From Romanomermis culicivorax (lineage: Eukaryota; Nematoda; Enoplea; Mermithida; Mermithidae), in the NCBI GenBank assembly GCA_963922205.1, contig CAWUHX010000030.1, positions 1,302,001-1,366,000 on the forward strand: 64,000 nt of DNA, read 5' to 3'. This document shows positions 51,773 to 63,300 of the stretch, piece by piece. The position numbers were made by a program, and so were the translations under genes. The first letter of the stretch is position 1. Every line of letters starts with the position of its first letter. Below the pieces are notes generated by a model that did not search any database, was not told the origin of the DNA, and saw only the letters and a list, made by a program, of their open reading frames with translations.

Positions 51773-52617
51773 AGAGTACTCACAACCTTCTGTATTAAAA
51801 CCTCGAATATTTACTGTACTAGGTTGATGTAGTTCGAAAAAATTTGAAAATTCGGATTTGAAAATTTAAAAAATTTGAAAAAATTCAAAAATTTGAAAAA
51901 AGTATATTCTGTACCTCCACCAACTTGAACTATCTCATAAACTTCTTCTTTACCCGAACTGTGGGGTGTTTGAGTTTTCTACTGTTTGTTTTCATCATCA
52001 TCATAGTCCAAAATGGTTCCTTCTTCATGAGAAATGATATTATTCAAAGTCTCCTATTCTTCTTTTTCCCGGGAAGTAATATCCTCCAAACCTTCACTCA
52101 GAACATGTGCAGGGAATTCCCGTTCATCGAAAGTAATATGCTCTAGAATTTCCTATTGTATATCCTCATCATCCAAACTAATATCTTCAGATACAGATTT
52201 TATTATGAAGATTCTTGGAAACTAGAAAACTAGAAAACACTTTACTAAAATTTAAAGAATAATAGTGAAGAGAAAATTATTTCATACAACAAAAAATATT
52301 AATCCTGTCATGGAGCTTTAGTTGTAGTCTATAACCCTGTTGCATCAGCTTTTCCTTTTATGTTGGGAAAGGTTAAAGGTTGCTATAACACATAAACAGG
52401 TGACCAAGCTTTTTTGTCTAGTATTTTTGTTTTGACTATTAATACTGTAGCAGAGATTTAATTGTTGTTTGTAACTCTGTTGTATCAGTTTTTCCTTTTA
52501 TGGTGGAAAAGCTTTAAAGACCTATAACTCATGAACATGTGGCTATATCATTTCTTTAGCCTATTACTTAGAGCTTTAGCTACTAGACAGGAAAAAACAA
52601 TAAAAAAGATTTATGAA
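51773..52617. other. Spacer between divergent Polinton gene blocks
   Basis: Lies between the 5' end of polB (-) and the + strand gene block, so it may hold divergent promoters. Contains A/T-rich runs of AAATTTGAAAA at 51838-51900. No gene recognised. Confidence 0.5.
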
Positions 52618-52851
52618 ATAAACATGCAAAAATTGTTCAAAGTGGTGGAGCTTTTTTACTTTTAGTATTACCAGCTTTATTATCTAAACTAGCAACTTTT
52701 TTACAGAGAAATCACTATAGAATGAAATTTGCAAGTAAATTTGCTCTTAAACCTCATGAGGTTCTGAATAAGCTAAATAATAACACAAACACTTCTTCTT
52801 CTGCTTTATCAAATGAAAAGACAGATATAGCTAGACAGGTTGATGTATCAT
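52618..52851 (+). pseudogene. Polinton small hydrophobic protein, fragment
   Basis: An open frame without a clear start reads GGAFLLLVLPALLSKLATFL, a hydrophobic segment likely to span a membrane, then a Lys/Asn/Ser-rich tail with ALKPHEVLNKLNNN. It ends in a TAA while the next conserved frame begins 52840, so a frameshift may have split one protein in two. Polintons often have a small glycine-containing hydrophobic ORF next to the integrase block. Function unknown. Confidence 0.45.
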
Positions 52852-53358
52852 AACAAATTGGAGGGCTTCTTAAAGGATAATACATTAACATTAATTAACA
52901 CCCACTATAAAGTGTACTCTCAATTATTCTCAAAATATTTAACTTTTGAACACAAAAATGCTCAACCTGCTACCATAATTTTAAAACAAAATACTAATGG
53001 TGAAAATGATAGCATTAATTTAAAAGTTGAGCAAAAAGATCAGTTGGATGATGAGAAAATATTCAAAGGAATTCCTAAACATATCAAGCCTTCTTCATCA
53101 TTATAATTAGAACATGTGTGACATAATCCTACTATAAATGTTAATAAGCAAGGTGCTATATGTGTGGATGGGGAATTAATTAGAGGATCACATATTATCG
53201 ATTTATTACATGATTTGTCATGTAAATGTTCAAAAATTATGCAACAGTTAGGAGTAAATGAATTTCCTACTGCTTTGAGAAAACATCATGTACAATTTGA
53301 GGCTATAGGAAATCCTTTACAAAAAATATTATTCACTTTACCTTGGAAGCTCATCTAA
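52840..53358 (+). pseudogene. Conserved Polinton ORF of unknown function, broken
   Basis: Two ORFs in the same region (52840-53106 and 53164-53358) read YHNKLEGFLKDNTLTLIN and, after stops, DGELIRGSHIIDLLHDLS with LGVNEFPTALRKHHV. The second block, an E/D-x-I-x-G-S-x-I-x-D-L motif followed by a predicted helix, matches an uncharacterised protein I recall from many Polintons, usually just upstream of integrase. The TAA at 53104 and further frame changes make it non-functional. Role unknown. Confidence 0.5.
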
Positions 53359-53439
53359 TAAACAGCTGCAGAAGAAGAAGAATCAGATAATCAAGGAAAT
53401 GGTAGTGTCAAATCGTTGAATAAACAATTACATGTAAAA

Positions 53440-54386
53440 ATGTCAAAGATTGGCTTTTGAAGCAGGACAGTTGTACATTATATAAGCAAGTCAACAAAAA
53501 GTTTTCACACAACCACATTTATGTCATAGCTATCAATCAACAATGAGAAATCAGTTTTTCTAATATGTCTTCAGTGGCAGATTTTAATGATCATTTCAAA
53601 TTTATGTTTACCTGTATAGATGTATTAAGTAAATACGCATGGGTTGAACCATTAAAGTCAAAAGGTGCAAAGAATGTATGCAATGCTTTTCAAAATATTT
53701 TTAAAAAAGGTCAAACCCCTTAGAGAGTGTGCAGTGATAAAGGAAAAGAGTTTGTCAACAAAGATTTCCAAATGTTATTAAAACCTAATAATATGCAATT
53801 TTTTACCCCTCAGAATAAAGATAAAAAATGTTCAATAGTGGAACAATTCAATAGAACTTTGAAAACTAAATTGTTTAAATATTTTACAGAGTTTACTACT
53901 TATAAATGGATCAATATTTTACCTTCAATGGTTTCAAACTATAATCGTTTCAAACTATAATCATTCTATTCAAGGATCAATTAGAGAAAAACCAGTTGAT
54001 GTGAAATATTCTAACAAATAAATTAAATGGCAAAGACTTTATCCCGAGAAAGTACACTTTAGAATGCCTAAAATCAACATAGAAGTGTGTTTGAGAAAGG
54101 TTATTTACAGGTAAAACAAACTCTAAAAACTAGAAACCATTTACTTAATAGAATCCAGGATTTGGAAGGCAAGGATATAGAAGGATATTTTTGTGAAAAA
54201 GAACTACAGAAAATTGATTTTAACCCCAATATCAATGAATATAAAATTGAAAAGATTTTAAAAACTAGGCATTTACCAGATAGTCCAAATAAACTGCTTG
54301 TGAAGTGGTGGGGTTATCTTGAAAAATTCAACAGCTGGATTTTAGAAAAGGACATACAAAACAATAATTACAAAGAACAACTTTGA
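53440..54386 (+). pseudogene. Polinton integrase with C-terminal chromodomain, broken
   Basis: Retrovirus-like integrase that inserts the Polinton. FMFTCIDVLSKYAWVEPL carries the first catalytic Asp (near 53610), VCSDKGKEF the second (near 53735) and CSIVEQFNRTLKT the Glu (near 53835), about 35 residues apart. LQKIDFNPNINEYKIEKIL, NKLLVKWWGYLEKFNSWI (54230-54345) is a chromodomain with the usual aromatic W-W-Y cage region. Stops near 53720, 53957 and 54019 and a frame change near 54085 break it. The 54087-54386 ORF is the intact C-terminal part. Confidence 0.85.
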
Positions 54387-54760
54387 ATTGGTGTACTATG
54401 TTCAATGATATAATTTTATCCAGAATTTTTCTTGGAGTTTTTTCTTGCAATAGATTGCCGGAGATAGTTGAAAGACCTCCAAGTCTAATTGCAAATACTG
54501 ATTCATCTTTTGAAAAAGTAAGTCACTCTATCACAATGCATTTTGATAGTGATAACTTTGTATATTAATTTGAATCATATGGTATTAACAAAAATGCTAC
54601 AGTAAAACATGTAAATGTGAAATGCTTACAAAGTTCATGTAGTAAAGTTTGCAGTATATATACATTGCATTTTTTTTTATTATAAAGCACGTTATGTTTC
54701 GATGTATAAAATGTTTAAAATTTTTTATAATACCAATTTCATTTATAATGATAGGCTAGT
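54383..54760 (+). pseudogene. Polinton adenain-like cysteine protease, broken
   Basis: Starts just before the integrase stop. [36 protein letters not shown], then after a TAA at 54566 FESYG and SSCSKVCSIYTLHFF. This is the order of the adenovirus-protease (C5) family: the N/D block, the His region, an acidic residue before SYG (here Glu, as in adenain) and a Cys near C-x2-Y/I. In active relatives it matures capsid proteins. Several later stops and frame changes are present. Confidence 0.7.
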
Positions 54761-54927
54761 TTGTAAGTTTTTTCACCATAAGTTTTCTGTTAAAGGTTGA
54801 TTATGGAATGAATTATGCACACATTTGTAATAGGTAATTTTATTGATTAATTCAGTAGCTCCTCCCTCTTTGTAAAGCTCTGCCCTTTTTATAAATTTCT
54901 GATTGAGTAGTTTTTTTCTATTTTGAA

Positions 54928-55233
54928 ATGAATAGTAGTCATTATATGCATTCACAAATATCTTGCATCAGTGTTTGGGAGTTTTTTGGAAAACATCTAC
55001 CTCAAAATGAAGTGGTGTTCCTTAGTCAAGTCATATTAATATACATTGTAGTCATTACAGCCATAATAAATATCTCTCTCTACAATAGTGATACACAATT
55101 TTGGGTTGGCTTATTGTGTGTCTGCATAGGATACTTATTAGCTAGCCCAGTACCTGGACTGTTACCTTCACCAAACTCATTAAAGACAATAGCTACAACT
55201 AACACTATAAACAATAATAGTGACAACCTTTGA
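54928..55233 (+). CDS. Polinton small membrane protein
   Basis: An intact 101-codon ORF. WEFFGKHLPQNEVVFLSQVI runs into a hydrophobic helix (LIYIVVITAIINISLY) and a second one (FWVGLLCVCIGYLLASP), followed by a short Ser/Asn-rich tail. A small protein with a NEV-FLSQ-I motif and two membrane segments is common in Polintons near the capsid genes. Its function is unknown. It is the only open frame in this block without a stop, which may be due to its short length. Confidence 0.6.
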   Translation: MNSSHYMHSQISCISVWEFFGKHLPQNEVVFLSQVILIYIVVITAIINISLYNSDTQFWVGLLCVCIGYLLASPVPGLLPSPNSLKTIATTNTINNNSDNL

Positions 55234-55261
55234 TGACTAATTTTATATCACTCTACCTTGT

Positions 55262-56130
55262 AATAGTGAATATTGAAACACACCCTCAGATTTTTCAGCT
55301 CACTTATCTTACCATTTAAAACTAGATGGTAATTGGGAAGGAGGATTAATTGAAATAATATATCCCTGTTGCTGGGCTACAATTTCCAACCATAGTGGAG
55401 ACAATGTCCTTTCCTTATTTACGGATGGTATTAGAAACAGGGTTGAACCTGTTAAAGACATAAAAGCATTAGTTTTTTAAAAACATTACTTTAATATAGC
55501 TGATCTAATTGATGAATTGAATGCAAAAATTGGAGCAGCTATTGCAGGAACAGATATTCAAATTGTATTTTCACATAATGCATATTGATGAGGATTGGTT
55601 AATTTAAAAATAAAAATTGGCACAAGTCTGCATAGAATCAATATCATCGACCCTTCAACGGAAATTCTTGGTTTTTGTACTACTAACACTGTTTCTGATG
55701 CAACTGCTGATGACTTTCTAAATAGGAGTGTCAACATTAATGTTTATACAATTGGAGACAAACAATAAAGTTTTAAGGCTCATATACCAACATTTGAGTC
55801 TGTTTTTCTTGCCTATCCAGGGAATAAACATTTGCACATGTTAGGGATTCAGCCACTAAATTTAAATGGTTTGCAGAGCTTTTATGCTTAGTGTAATATC
55901 ATTGAGAAACAAATCATTGGAAATACTTTAGCACCACTTTATCATATAGTGAATGTGGTGGGAAAATACAAGGATATAGTAAGCTGATTATATGAAACAC
56001 CTCATTATATACCCATTCAATTAAGAGAAATTACCATACTTGAAATTGATATAAAAATAGTATGAATGAATTTGTACCATTCCTATTTGCCAATGTTATA
56101 GTTAAATTACATTTCCATCAGCTTAGTCCT
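55262..56130 (+). pseudogene. Polinton minor capsid (penton) protein, broken
   Basis: Translation in shifting frames gives YIPVAGLQFPTIVETMSF, LKIKIGTSLHRINIIDPS, FESVFLAYPGNKHLHMLGIQ, VNVVGKYKDIVS, ETPHYIPIQLREITILEIDI and FVPFLFANVIVKLHF. The block ending in PFLF-x2-VIVKLHF after an IPI-L-E-I segment is characteristic of the Polinton minor capsid protein, a single-jelly-roll vertex component. At least six stops or frameshifts. It lies directly upstream of the PX-like and major capsid relics, as in other Polintons. Confidence 0.7.
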
Positions 56131-56239
56131 TCATTCTTATAATACTCTTGAATTTATCAAGATCATTCATTCATTTACATTTGGACACATTGTCATCAAG
56201 TTGAATTTTTGCAAACACTCTTAATTTATATATTTTATT

Positions 56240-56580
56240 TTGATCAATGAAGCAAAATATGCATTCAGTAAATATGCCTGAAACTGTTGATTACTGGCTC
56301 AGGATTTATCAGCATAGCATATAAGATCATCAATTTCAACTAGGTGGTGCATTGGAAGGTTTAGAGCAGTATACCCATTTTATTAAAGACACCAAAGAGT
56401 CAGATTGGGTAACTTTTTCAAGAGTTTATGGCCACTAGCTATGCCCTTGTTAAAGTTTGCAGGAAAACACACACTTGCAAAACACAAAACAAAACAAAAC
56501 AAAACACAAAACACACACAAAACACAAAAACACTTCTAAAATTGCACTCAATATGGTAAAAAGACACTGTTTTAAGGAAA
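56240..56580 (+). pseudogene. Polinton PX-like virion protein relic
   Basis: Short blocks FQLGGALEG, HQRVRLGNFF and SLWPLAMPLLKFAGKHTLAK are readable in two frames with a stop between. A Gly-rich QLGG start, YQR-G-G-FF, then a LAMPLLK-AGK amphipathic helix is the layout of the PX protein that sits before the major capsid gene in Polintons. The 3' end merges with a simple repeat (AAAAC)n at 56490-56530. Role in the particle is unknown. Confidence 0.55.
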
Positions 56581-56825
56581 GTGTTAAAGATCATGGGTGA
56601 AATACAGCAAGCAATTTATTACATGAGATGGGTGATCATATTTAGAAAGGAAAAGGTCCAGCAAAATGTAAACATGTAAATTCTACAATACATTTAAAGA
56701 ACAATAAAAAGTTGAATAATGGTCATATAAAGCAACATGAACATAAGCAATTTGAATGACATTCCTCATTCTTAGAAAAAGACTCCACATACAGTAGTCG
56801 GTTTCCTTTTTCTATCTATTTGAAA

Positions 56826-58082
56826 TGAGTAAACTTATTGATGCGGCATCATCTCATAGTAGTAAAATGGAATTAGATTGGTTTACTATACCTCCAACAC
56901 AAGTAGCTATTCGTAGAAGTTTTTGGTCGGAAATCCAACTCCAGAATCCTTGTACTGATGAGGGACTGTAGGAGTTTGTTTTTACTAGATTGATATATGC
57001 TGGCTTTATCAAAAAATTTTATATATTTTACTATTCAAATTACAAAGGCTAACAGCAGTGCTTGCATTTTAACCACACATGTCAACAATAACTCTACTGG
57101 GAATATTGTAGCACCAATCAATCTGATTGGTAAAACATTTTTCAAACAGACCAAAATTTGTTTGAATGGGAAATTCATATCTGACAGGTAAGTTTTATGA
57201 TAACTGCCATATGTATGTACATGTATTTTTACATTTTAACATTTTTAGCAGTGATAGATATGCTTACAGATCTTATTTCAAAATGGAATTTAACTATGGT
57301 CATGATGCTAAATCAATGCATGTTACAGCTGCTGGCTATACTTTTGAAATTGACAATTTTCTTGATATAAAGAAAAACAATGGTGCTTTGAAAAGAGTGT
57401 GAATGTTTAAAAACAGCACAGCTGTTGAATTAATAACCCCCATACATGCTGATTTATTTATGCCAAAACAGTTTTATAAAATCAGTGCACTTTGAAATTA
57501 GACTTATACTGACATAGAGATGATTTTTGTTTGCAGAAGTTTATAGGCACTGAGAGGGGGGCATACACGATTGAAGGTTAGTGCATGTCTTTATTTATTA
57601 ATAAAGTAGACGTTTCAGATAATATTAATTTGACTATTGAATCTATGTTACAAAATATGGCTGCAAAATATCCTATTCTTTGCTGCCATGTTACATGTCT
57701 ATACATAACACCTAGTCATTGATCATCACCTCTAAACTCTCTGTTCACAGGACCACCACCTTGTTGACTCATTGTGGCACTTGTTGCTGGTGCTTCTGCC
57801 TGGGGTGATTATCAGTAGAGCCCCTTTAATTTTAGACATTTCAGATTAAACAAAATAAAAAAATCTACCAGTACTACAACTTTACCTTCTATTCCTTATA
57901 TGCCAAATTTTAAAGAAAACAAATATTTGCATACTTTCATACAATTATTTGAAGGTGTAGGAATTGGTACAGATAATAGAGACAATGAAATTACTGGAAA
58001 CTATTCTACGACTCATATGCACTATTCTTTTTCATATTACATAATATTTCTGATCTGGTCTCTTAAACTCTTTCATCTCTAA
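56826..58082 (+). pseudogene. Polinton major capsid protein, broken
   Basis: Frame pieces: MSKLIDAASSHSSKMELDWF and TIPPTQVAIRRSFW at the N-terminus (56826-56965); APINLIGKTFFKQTKICLNG (57112-57175); YAYRSYFKMEFNYGHDAKSM (57262-57320); and MPNFKENKYLHTFIQLFEGVG with NEITGNYS near 57900-58010. This order matches the double-jelly-roll major capsid protein of Polintons. Stops and frameshifts separate the pieces, and the stretch 57410-57890 is badly decayed. The C-terminal end is not resolved. Confidence 0.8.
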
Positions 58083-59220
58083 TTACTACTGCAAAGATAC
58101 CTGTTTTTCTTTTCTACAGTAATCCTGGGCGATTATTTCCCATTTTTTCATCCTAAGACCTATAGAGGAACTCTAAAGAAAGGCAGCAAGATTCACTATA
58201 AACAATACCCTTATTCTTTTATGCATTGATTATTTTCACCTGATCTCTAGATATTTTTCTCCTTAAATTACACAAGTATAGTAACCTGTCTTTCTCCTAC
58301 AGTAATCCTTTCTAGTTATATCTCATTTTTCTATCAGAAGACCTACTGAGAAACTCTAGAACAAAAGACACCAACAAGACTCACAATAACCAAAATTTTG
58401 TTTTTAGTTTTATCTTATTTCTATTTAATACGATAAAATATGAAAAATTTTATCTATACAAAATTAAATATCTGAAAAATAAAAAACATTAAGCTTTATT
58501 TTTTGAAAAGACGATAAAATATTTGATCCAGCAATCAGGAAATATAGTATTTTCTCTTATAGGGCAAAAATGTTAAAATGTAAATAACAATAATAAGGTC
58601 TACAGTACAGATTTTTACAATTTAGTTACAAGAAAGGAGCACATGTTAATTTACAGTAGAAGAAAGAGTAGAGTTGAACGGTAGATAACCACTAAAACAA
58701 AGAGATGGTTAACTTTCCTAAAAGGGTAACAGAGAACAGGTGCTAATTACTGTATAATAATAAAATTGTACTATATGTAAATTGTATAATCACTGTTTCT
58801 AGAACATTCTAGAATGTTGTACCCTCATATTATAAGATCATTGTACATTAAGAAAAGACACAATATATTGGAAAAACAATAAAAGATGTAAGAAAAATAG
58901 TCTATGTGCATGAACCCCGATTTGACCCCATGTAGAGATCTATAGTAAGAAAAACTAAAAAATAAAAAGGTGTGTTAATAAAGTTTGTAAGGGTATAGGG
59001 AATATTTGTTTATGTATCTTTATGAAAGGTTAACAATAAATAAATATAAAGATATATAGAGGTGAGTGATACCCACAACAAAATTTTGTTTAAATCGGCA
59101 AATTAAACTAGTAAAAACTATAAAAAAGGTTTATAAGTTTCTAATTTTAGCAGCTACAAATAGAAGTAGGCCAGGCGCAGTAGTCCATGTATATTTGTAT
59201 ATATTTATATAATGTAAAAA
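58083..59220. other. AT-rich spacer before the right arm
   Basis: No gene recognised. An 18-bp GCTTTATTTTTTGAAAAG string occurs at 58493-58510 and again at 59243-59260, with its complement at 59224-59241, next to the palindrome junction. Confidence 0.55.
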
Positions 59221-59263
59221 ATACTTTTCAAAAAATAAAGCTGCTTTATTTTTTGAAAAGTAT
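59221..59263. repeat. Perfect 21-bp hairpin at the palindrome junction
   Basis: 59221-59241 and 59243-59263 are exact reverse complements with a single T between. The right arm of the giant inverted repeat begins at 59260, inside the last bases of this hairpin. Confidence 0.9.
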
Positions 59264-60301
59264 TACAATAATGTTGAGCAGTATCATCCAACCAAAAACC
59301 CTGATAGTGGGTTATTCACTCAATACTTCAACACTTTCATGAAAATGAAACTGGTAGGTTTTATAATTTTTAAATCTAACAAATTTTCTTTGTGGTTTTA
59401 TAAGAGAGTGAAGGTTACCCTGCTAGAGCTCAGACAGATGAGCAAAAATGTGAATAAGAAATGTAAGTCTACAACCATGAAGGGCTATCACTGGACCTTT
59501 CAAAAATTTTTAAAAATCCTAGAGAGAGGGTTTTGACCAAATCAATGCTAAATTCCTTCTGGGGAAAGGTAGTTTTGCATAATTTTTGTACTTTTTTTAT
59601 GTGTTTTATGTTTTTTCAATTTTGTCAACTAAACAATATGGACAAGGCTGTTATCCACAATACACCTAAAGAATATTTTGAACTTGTGATGGATGTTGTC
59701 AATGTTATTAAAAATGTTAGATTAATCAACTCGATGATTTCACTGAGGTCATAGATGATAGTAATGCTGTTATTGCAGCTTATACCACAGTTCAGGCTCG
59801 ACTAAAGTTATATTCTTACATCTGACAATTAAAAAGTTGAGTATTGTATTTTGATACAGATAGTATTATTTACTTGTCAGCAATTAGCAAGCAACAATAT
59901 CAGGTGCATACAGGCTGGTGTCTCAGCGAAATGACAGAGAGTTACATAAATATGGTTCTGGATCTTATGTTACTGAATTTGTTAGTGGTGGTCCCAAAAA
60001 TTACGCCTACAGAGTATAAATTCCTGCTACTGAACAGTATCATCATGTGATCAAAGTTTGAGGTATAATGTTATCGTCTAGTGCCATGAGAAAAGTTTAT
60101 TTTTATTAATTAAGACGACTTGTTTTTGCTTTTGTAAAAAACAATGGTAGAAAAGAAATCAATGTACATAGTTTCCACATTTGAGGACAAGAAGATCGCA
60201 AACTTCTTACCCATAAAATTTTGAAACAATTTTGTGTAATATATGACGAACATATTTTAAAATGCAATTTTTGTACATTACTGTATGGATGCATTAAATA
60301 A
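59260..60301 (+). pseudogene. Duplicate C-terminal fragment of Polinton polB
   Basis: Inverted duplicate of polB from 47496 down to 46454. It shows KSMLNSFWGK (near 59545), ARLKLYSY (near 59798), YFDTDSI (59847-59867), SGGPKNYAYR (near 59985) and TLLYGC (near 60275). The same stops and frame changes occur in both copies, for example before YFDTDSI and after NYAYR, so copying happened after the gene was already inactive. No N-terminal half is present here. Confidence 0.9.
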
Positions 60302-63300
60302 ACATCTTACAATAAAACAAATCAACACTTTGAATTTTCAAAATTATTTTTCTTTTGTCTAGGAAAGATGAATTTTTTTTGTCCTCTAGACGATCTTTAA
60401 TTTTTCTACACATTTTCTATACCCGTTTCGTTCTGGTCATTTTTGCAATGAGTAATCAATCTTATACCAGATGAACCCATATGGATGATGTTCCACTGTG
60501 TATGGACATTTCCTAAGTTTTAGGCAAAGAACAGACCATTTCTGACCAATTTGACTGTTCTGACTTGAATGATCATTCAGAAAATGGGGCCTTTGGTTAG
60601 CTTTCAAGTACAGACGGCACCCCCTCATTTGGGGCCACCCCCTCATCTGGGGCCCAGGAGTGGCGAATTCTTTGAAAGACTTCTTCCACCTGTAGAGGAA
60701 GTCGTTTTTTTATCAACTCTCCCCTAACCTTTATACATTACGTGTCAATTTTTTCAAATCAATTTTCCTTTTTGTTATTTTTTGTACATCCATTTTTGTT
60801 CCACATCGATTTTCGTATCTCTGTACAACCTACAGTAAACCTCTTCTCTCACTACCTACAATAATACAACTATTACGGTGACTTAACTATTACCATAATT
60901 CAATTTTCACTGTAATTCTACAGTAACTCAAAAACTTGTATGCTTAACCATACCACCCCTGTAAGTGAGCGAAAATGGACAAATTACAGGGGGTACACCA
61001 AAGATAGGGATATGCTTAACCATACCCCTCCCCCCTATACGGTCGGGCCTTACTACTCCTGTCTTTTATAAAGTGCTTCCAAATAGAAAAGTGACACAAA
61101 TCACTATCGTTATCAGAATCGTTTACATAGAGGTCTAATTGTAAAACTTTTCACTCGAAAAAGTGTTAAGGGCTAGTTCAGTATGCTCACAAATTTCCAC
61201 TCCTATATGGTATACTGTTCATCAGAAAATCGTGAAAATCTGAAATACTACTTGCTTTCCACTTTCATTATTTAGAAGCATTTCAAGAAAAAAATACTGT
61301 AGATATTTTGTAGGTATGATTGGAGCAGAGTTTTATCGGTAAATTTATGAGGAAATTTCAAACAAGTTACCCTGCATGTGATGATAGTAAACCAAACTTC
61401 GAGTTAAAACTTTCCCCCGTACTGCACTCATAATTATTCTAATTTAAAAATGAAGATAAACAAAATATTGTTCGCCATGAGTGTCATCCATATGCTAAAA
61501 AATTAGTGCAGAATCCCCGAACCAGAAGTACAGGACCCCTAAACAGGTAAAAGTTCCTACACCACTCGAGTCCTGTCACGGGTTTTCCGAACCATAAGTC
61601 ATGCAACTAACAACTTGACGTTTCATACAATAACATCAACATTATATTAGTGAAATAGTGTATATTCTCATTTTGATGCTGATCGAGTGGCAAAACAGTA
61701 TGGTTTGCAAAATCGTAATGCGTTTGGCGCAATGCCATCCTCATATCATTGAAAATTTACTGATGAAATTCGGCCCCATCCACACCTACAAAATATCTAG
61801 ATTTTGGGCCCAACAGCTTTCAAGATTCTGGAGGGGGGTGTCGTTGCCTTTTTTTACATGTTTTTCAAATTTGCAAAAACCTTGTTGATTTTAAGGCCCG
61901 AGTTTGTACACTCATTTTGCTCGTTTCAGAGTTCCCATGATCTTTGATACAGTGGACATTGTTGTAGGATCAATATTAATTTTTCTTAAATGATGGCACC
62001 CCTACGTGTTTGCATGGCGCCAAAGTGCCACTAACAATCAATTAAAAATCGTTGAAGTTGAGAAGTGGTCCCCTACAGTTTATATGGCGGTAAATTTTAG
62101 ATGAGAATTGAGCCGAATAAATCTCTCACGTTTTTCTGACGAAAAAAGATTAATGACAAAAAATGAAAAGAACGAATTCTGTAAAATATTGGTGTACTAA
62201 ATTCTTTTTGAAATGATCGATGCGGGGTTGGAGGCAAAATTTTATTCAAAATTATGGACGACTCGTAAAGTCTATTCAATAATTTCCTCCTCCATGATAC
62301 GGACTCCTTGATGATCACTTTTCTATTCTAAGCATTTCAAAATTTTCAAAATTGATTTCATAATCTCTAGTAAGGTTGTGTTTGCCCCAACTGTGACCCT
62401 GCTTCGATCATTTCTATGTGAATGGAGGGTGTTAGTCGACCAGGTAACTGGAAACTATTGCCAGATCATGATCCAATCTTTCATTCATGACATATCAACT
62501 TGACTAACTATTTTTTACTCTGTATTAAGATAGATGTCAATTGATTGTGTCAAGAAGTACAGCGAATTATACTCTAAAAAGGAAAAGAAAACAAAAATTT
62601 GTTACATCAAATTCATTTGTGTCGATTCTTTCATGTATATAGCAGTTTGACTAAGAAGAAATTACCAACCACAATAAGAAAATGTTTTAGTTTCCATTTA
62701 ACAATTCGCTGCTTATGTTAGCTGTGCAATGCTATTTGTAATAATAGTATTTCCATCTTCAAATTTTTGTAGATAAAAAACACAAAGTATATACTCATTT
62801 CTTTTCAAATAAGTCCTCTAAGGAAGATTTTTCCAATATTGGCAGTATGAGTAGAAAAAAAGTCTTCATCGCTGATTTAGATTAGTCATCTGCTTATGAG
62901 ATTCTTTTCATATGCTGGACGTCTTCAAGCCTTGAACAGGGATCATTTCCCTAAATGTATATGACAAACGTAAAATTACTTGCAAATACAGAAATCAAAC
63001 TGCAATTCACACATCGAGCTTTATAATTTTTCTTTTTCGGGTGAATGACATAGGCTTTGTGAGGTTTGATTAGGCGAGGGGGTTGTATCATCCTTTTAGA
63101 TCAGTGACTTAACGGAATTGAACAAAATTTATCAAGTAGACGAAAATGCAGTTAAAATCATAAATCACTGTTTTGCTGCAACGTTTCTAAAAATTTGTGG
63201 GCTTTTTAATTTATTTTCTAGTTCAGAATCGAGACGAGGAACCAACTTCATGAAAACACAAAAATACCAGAAAAAATTTGTTGATTTTTGAGCAATTTTT

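Larger units (their letters stand above)
45697..61057. mobile_element. Maverick/Polinton, about 15.4 kb, inactive
   Basis: The probable ends begin AGTAGTAAGGCCCGACCGTA on both sides. The left end lies where similarity to the dispersed repeat at 22290-22520 stops (ACTTTATAAAA, 45680-45690), as expected of an insertion edge. Polinton genes present as relics: protein-primed DNA polymerase B (-), integrase with chromodomain, adenain-like cysteine protease, small membrane protein, minor capsid, PX-like protein and major capsid (all +). No packaging ATPase was recognised. The right end is an inverted copy of the left one and includes host flank, so the original right end may be lost. Confidence 0.85.

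Noticed and set aside
56480-56535. (AAAAC)n run
   Set aside because: Simple microsatellite at the end of the PX-like relic; nothing further to support.
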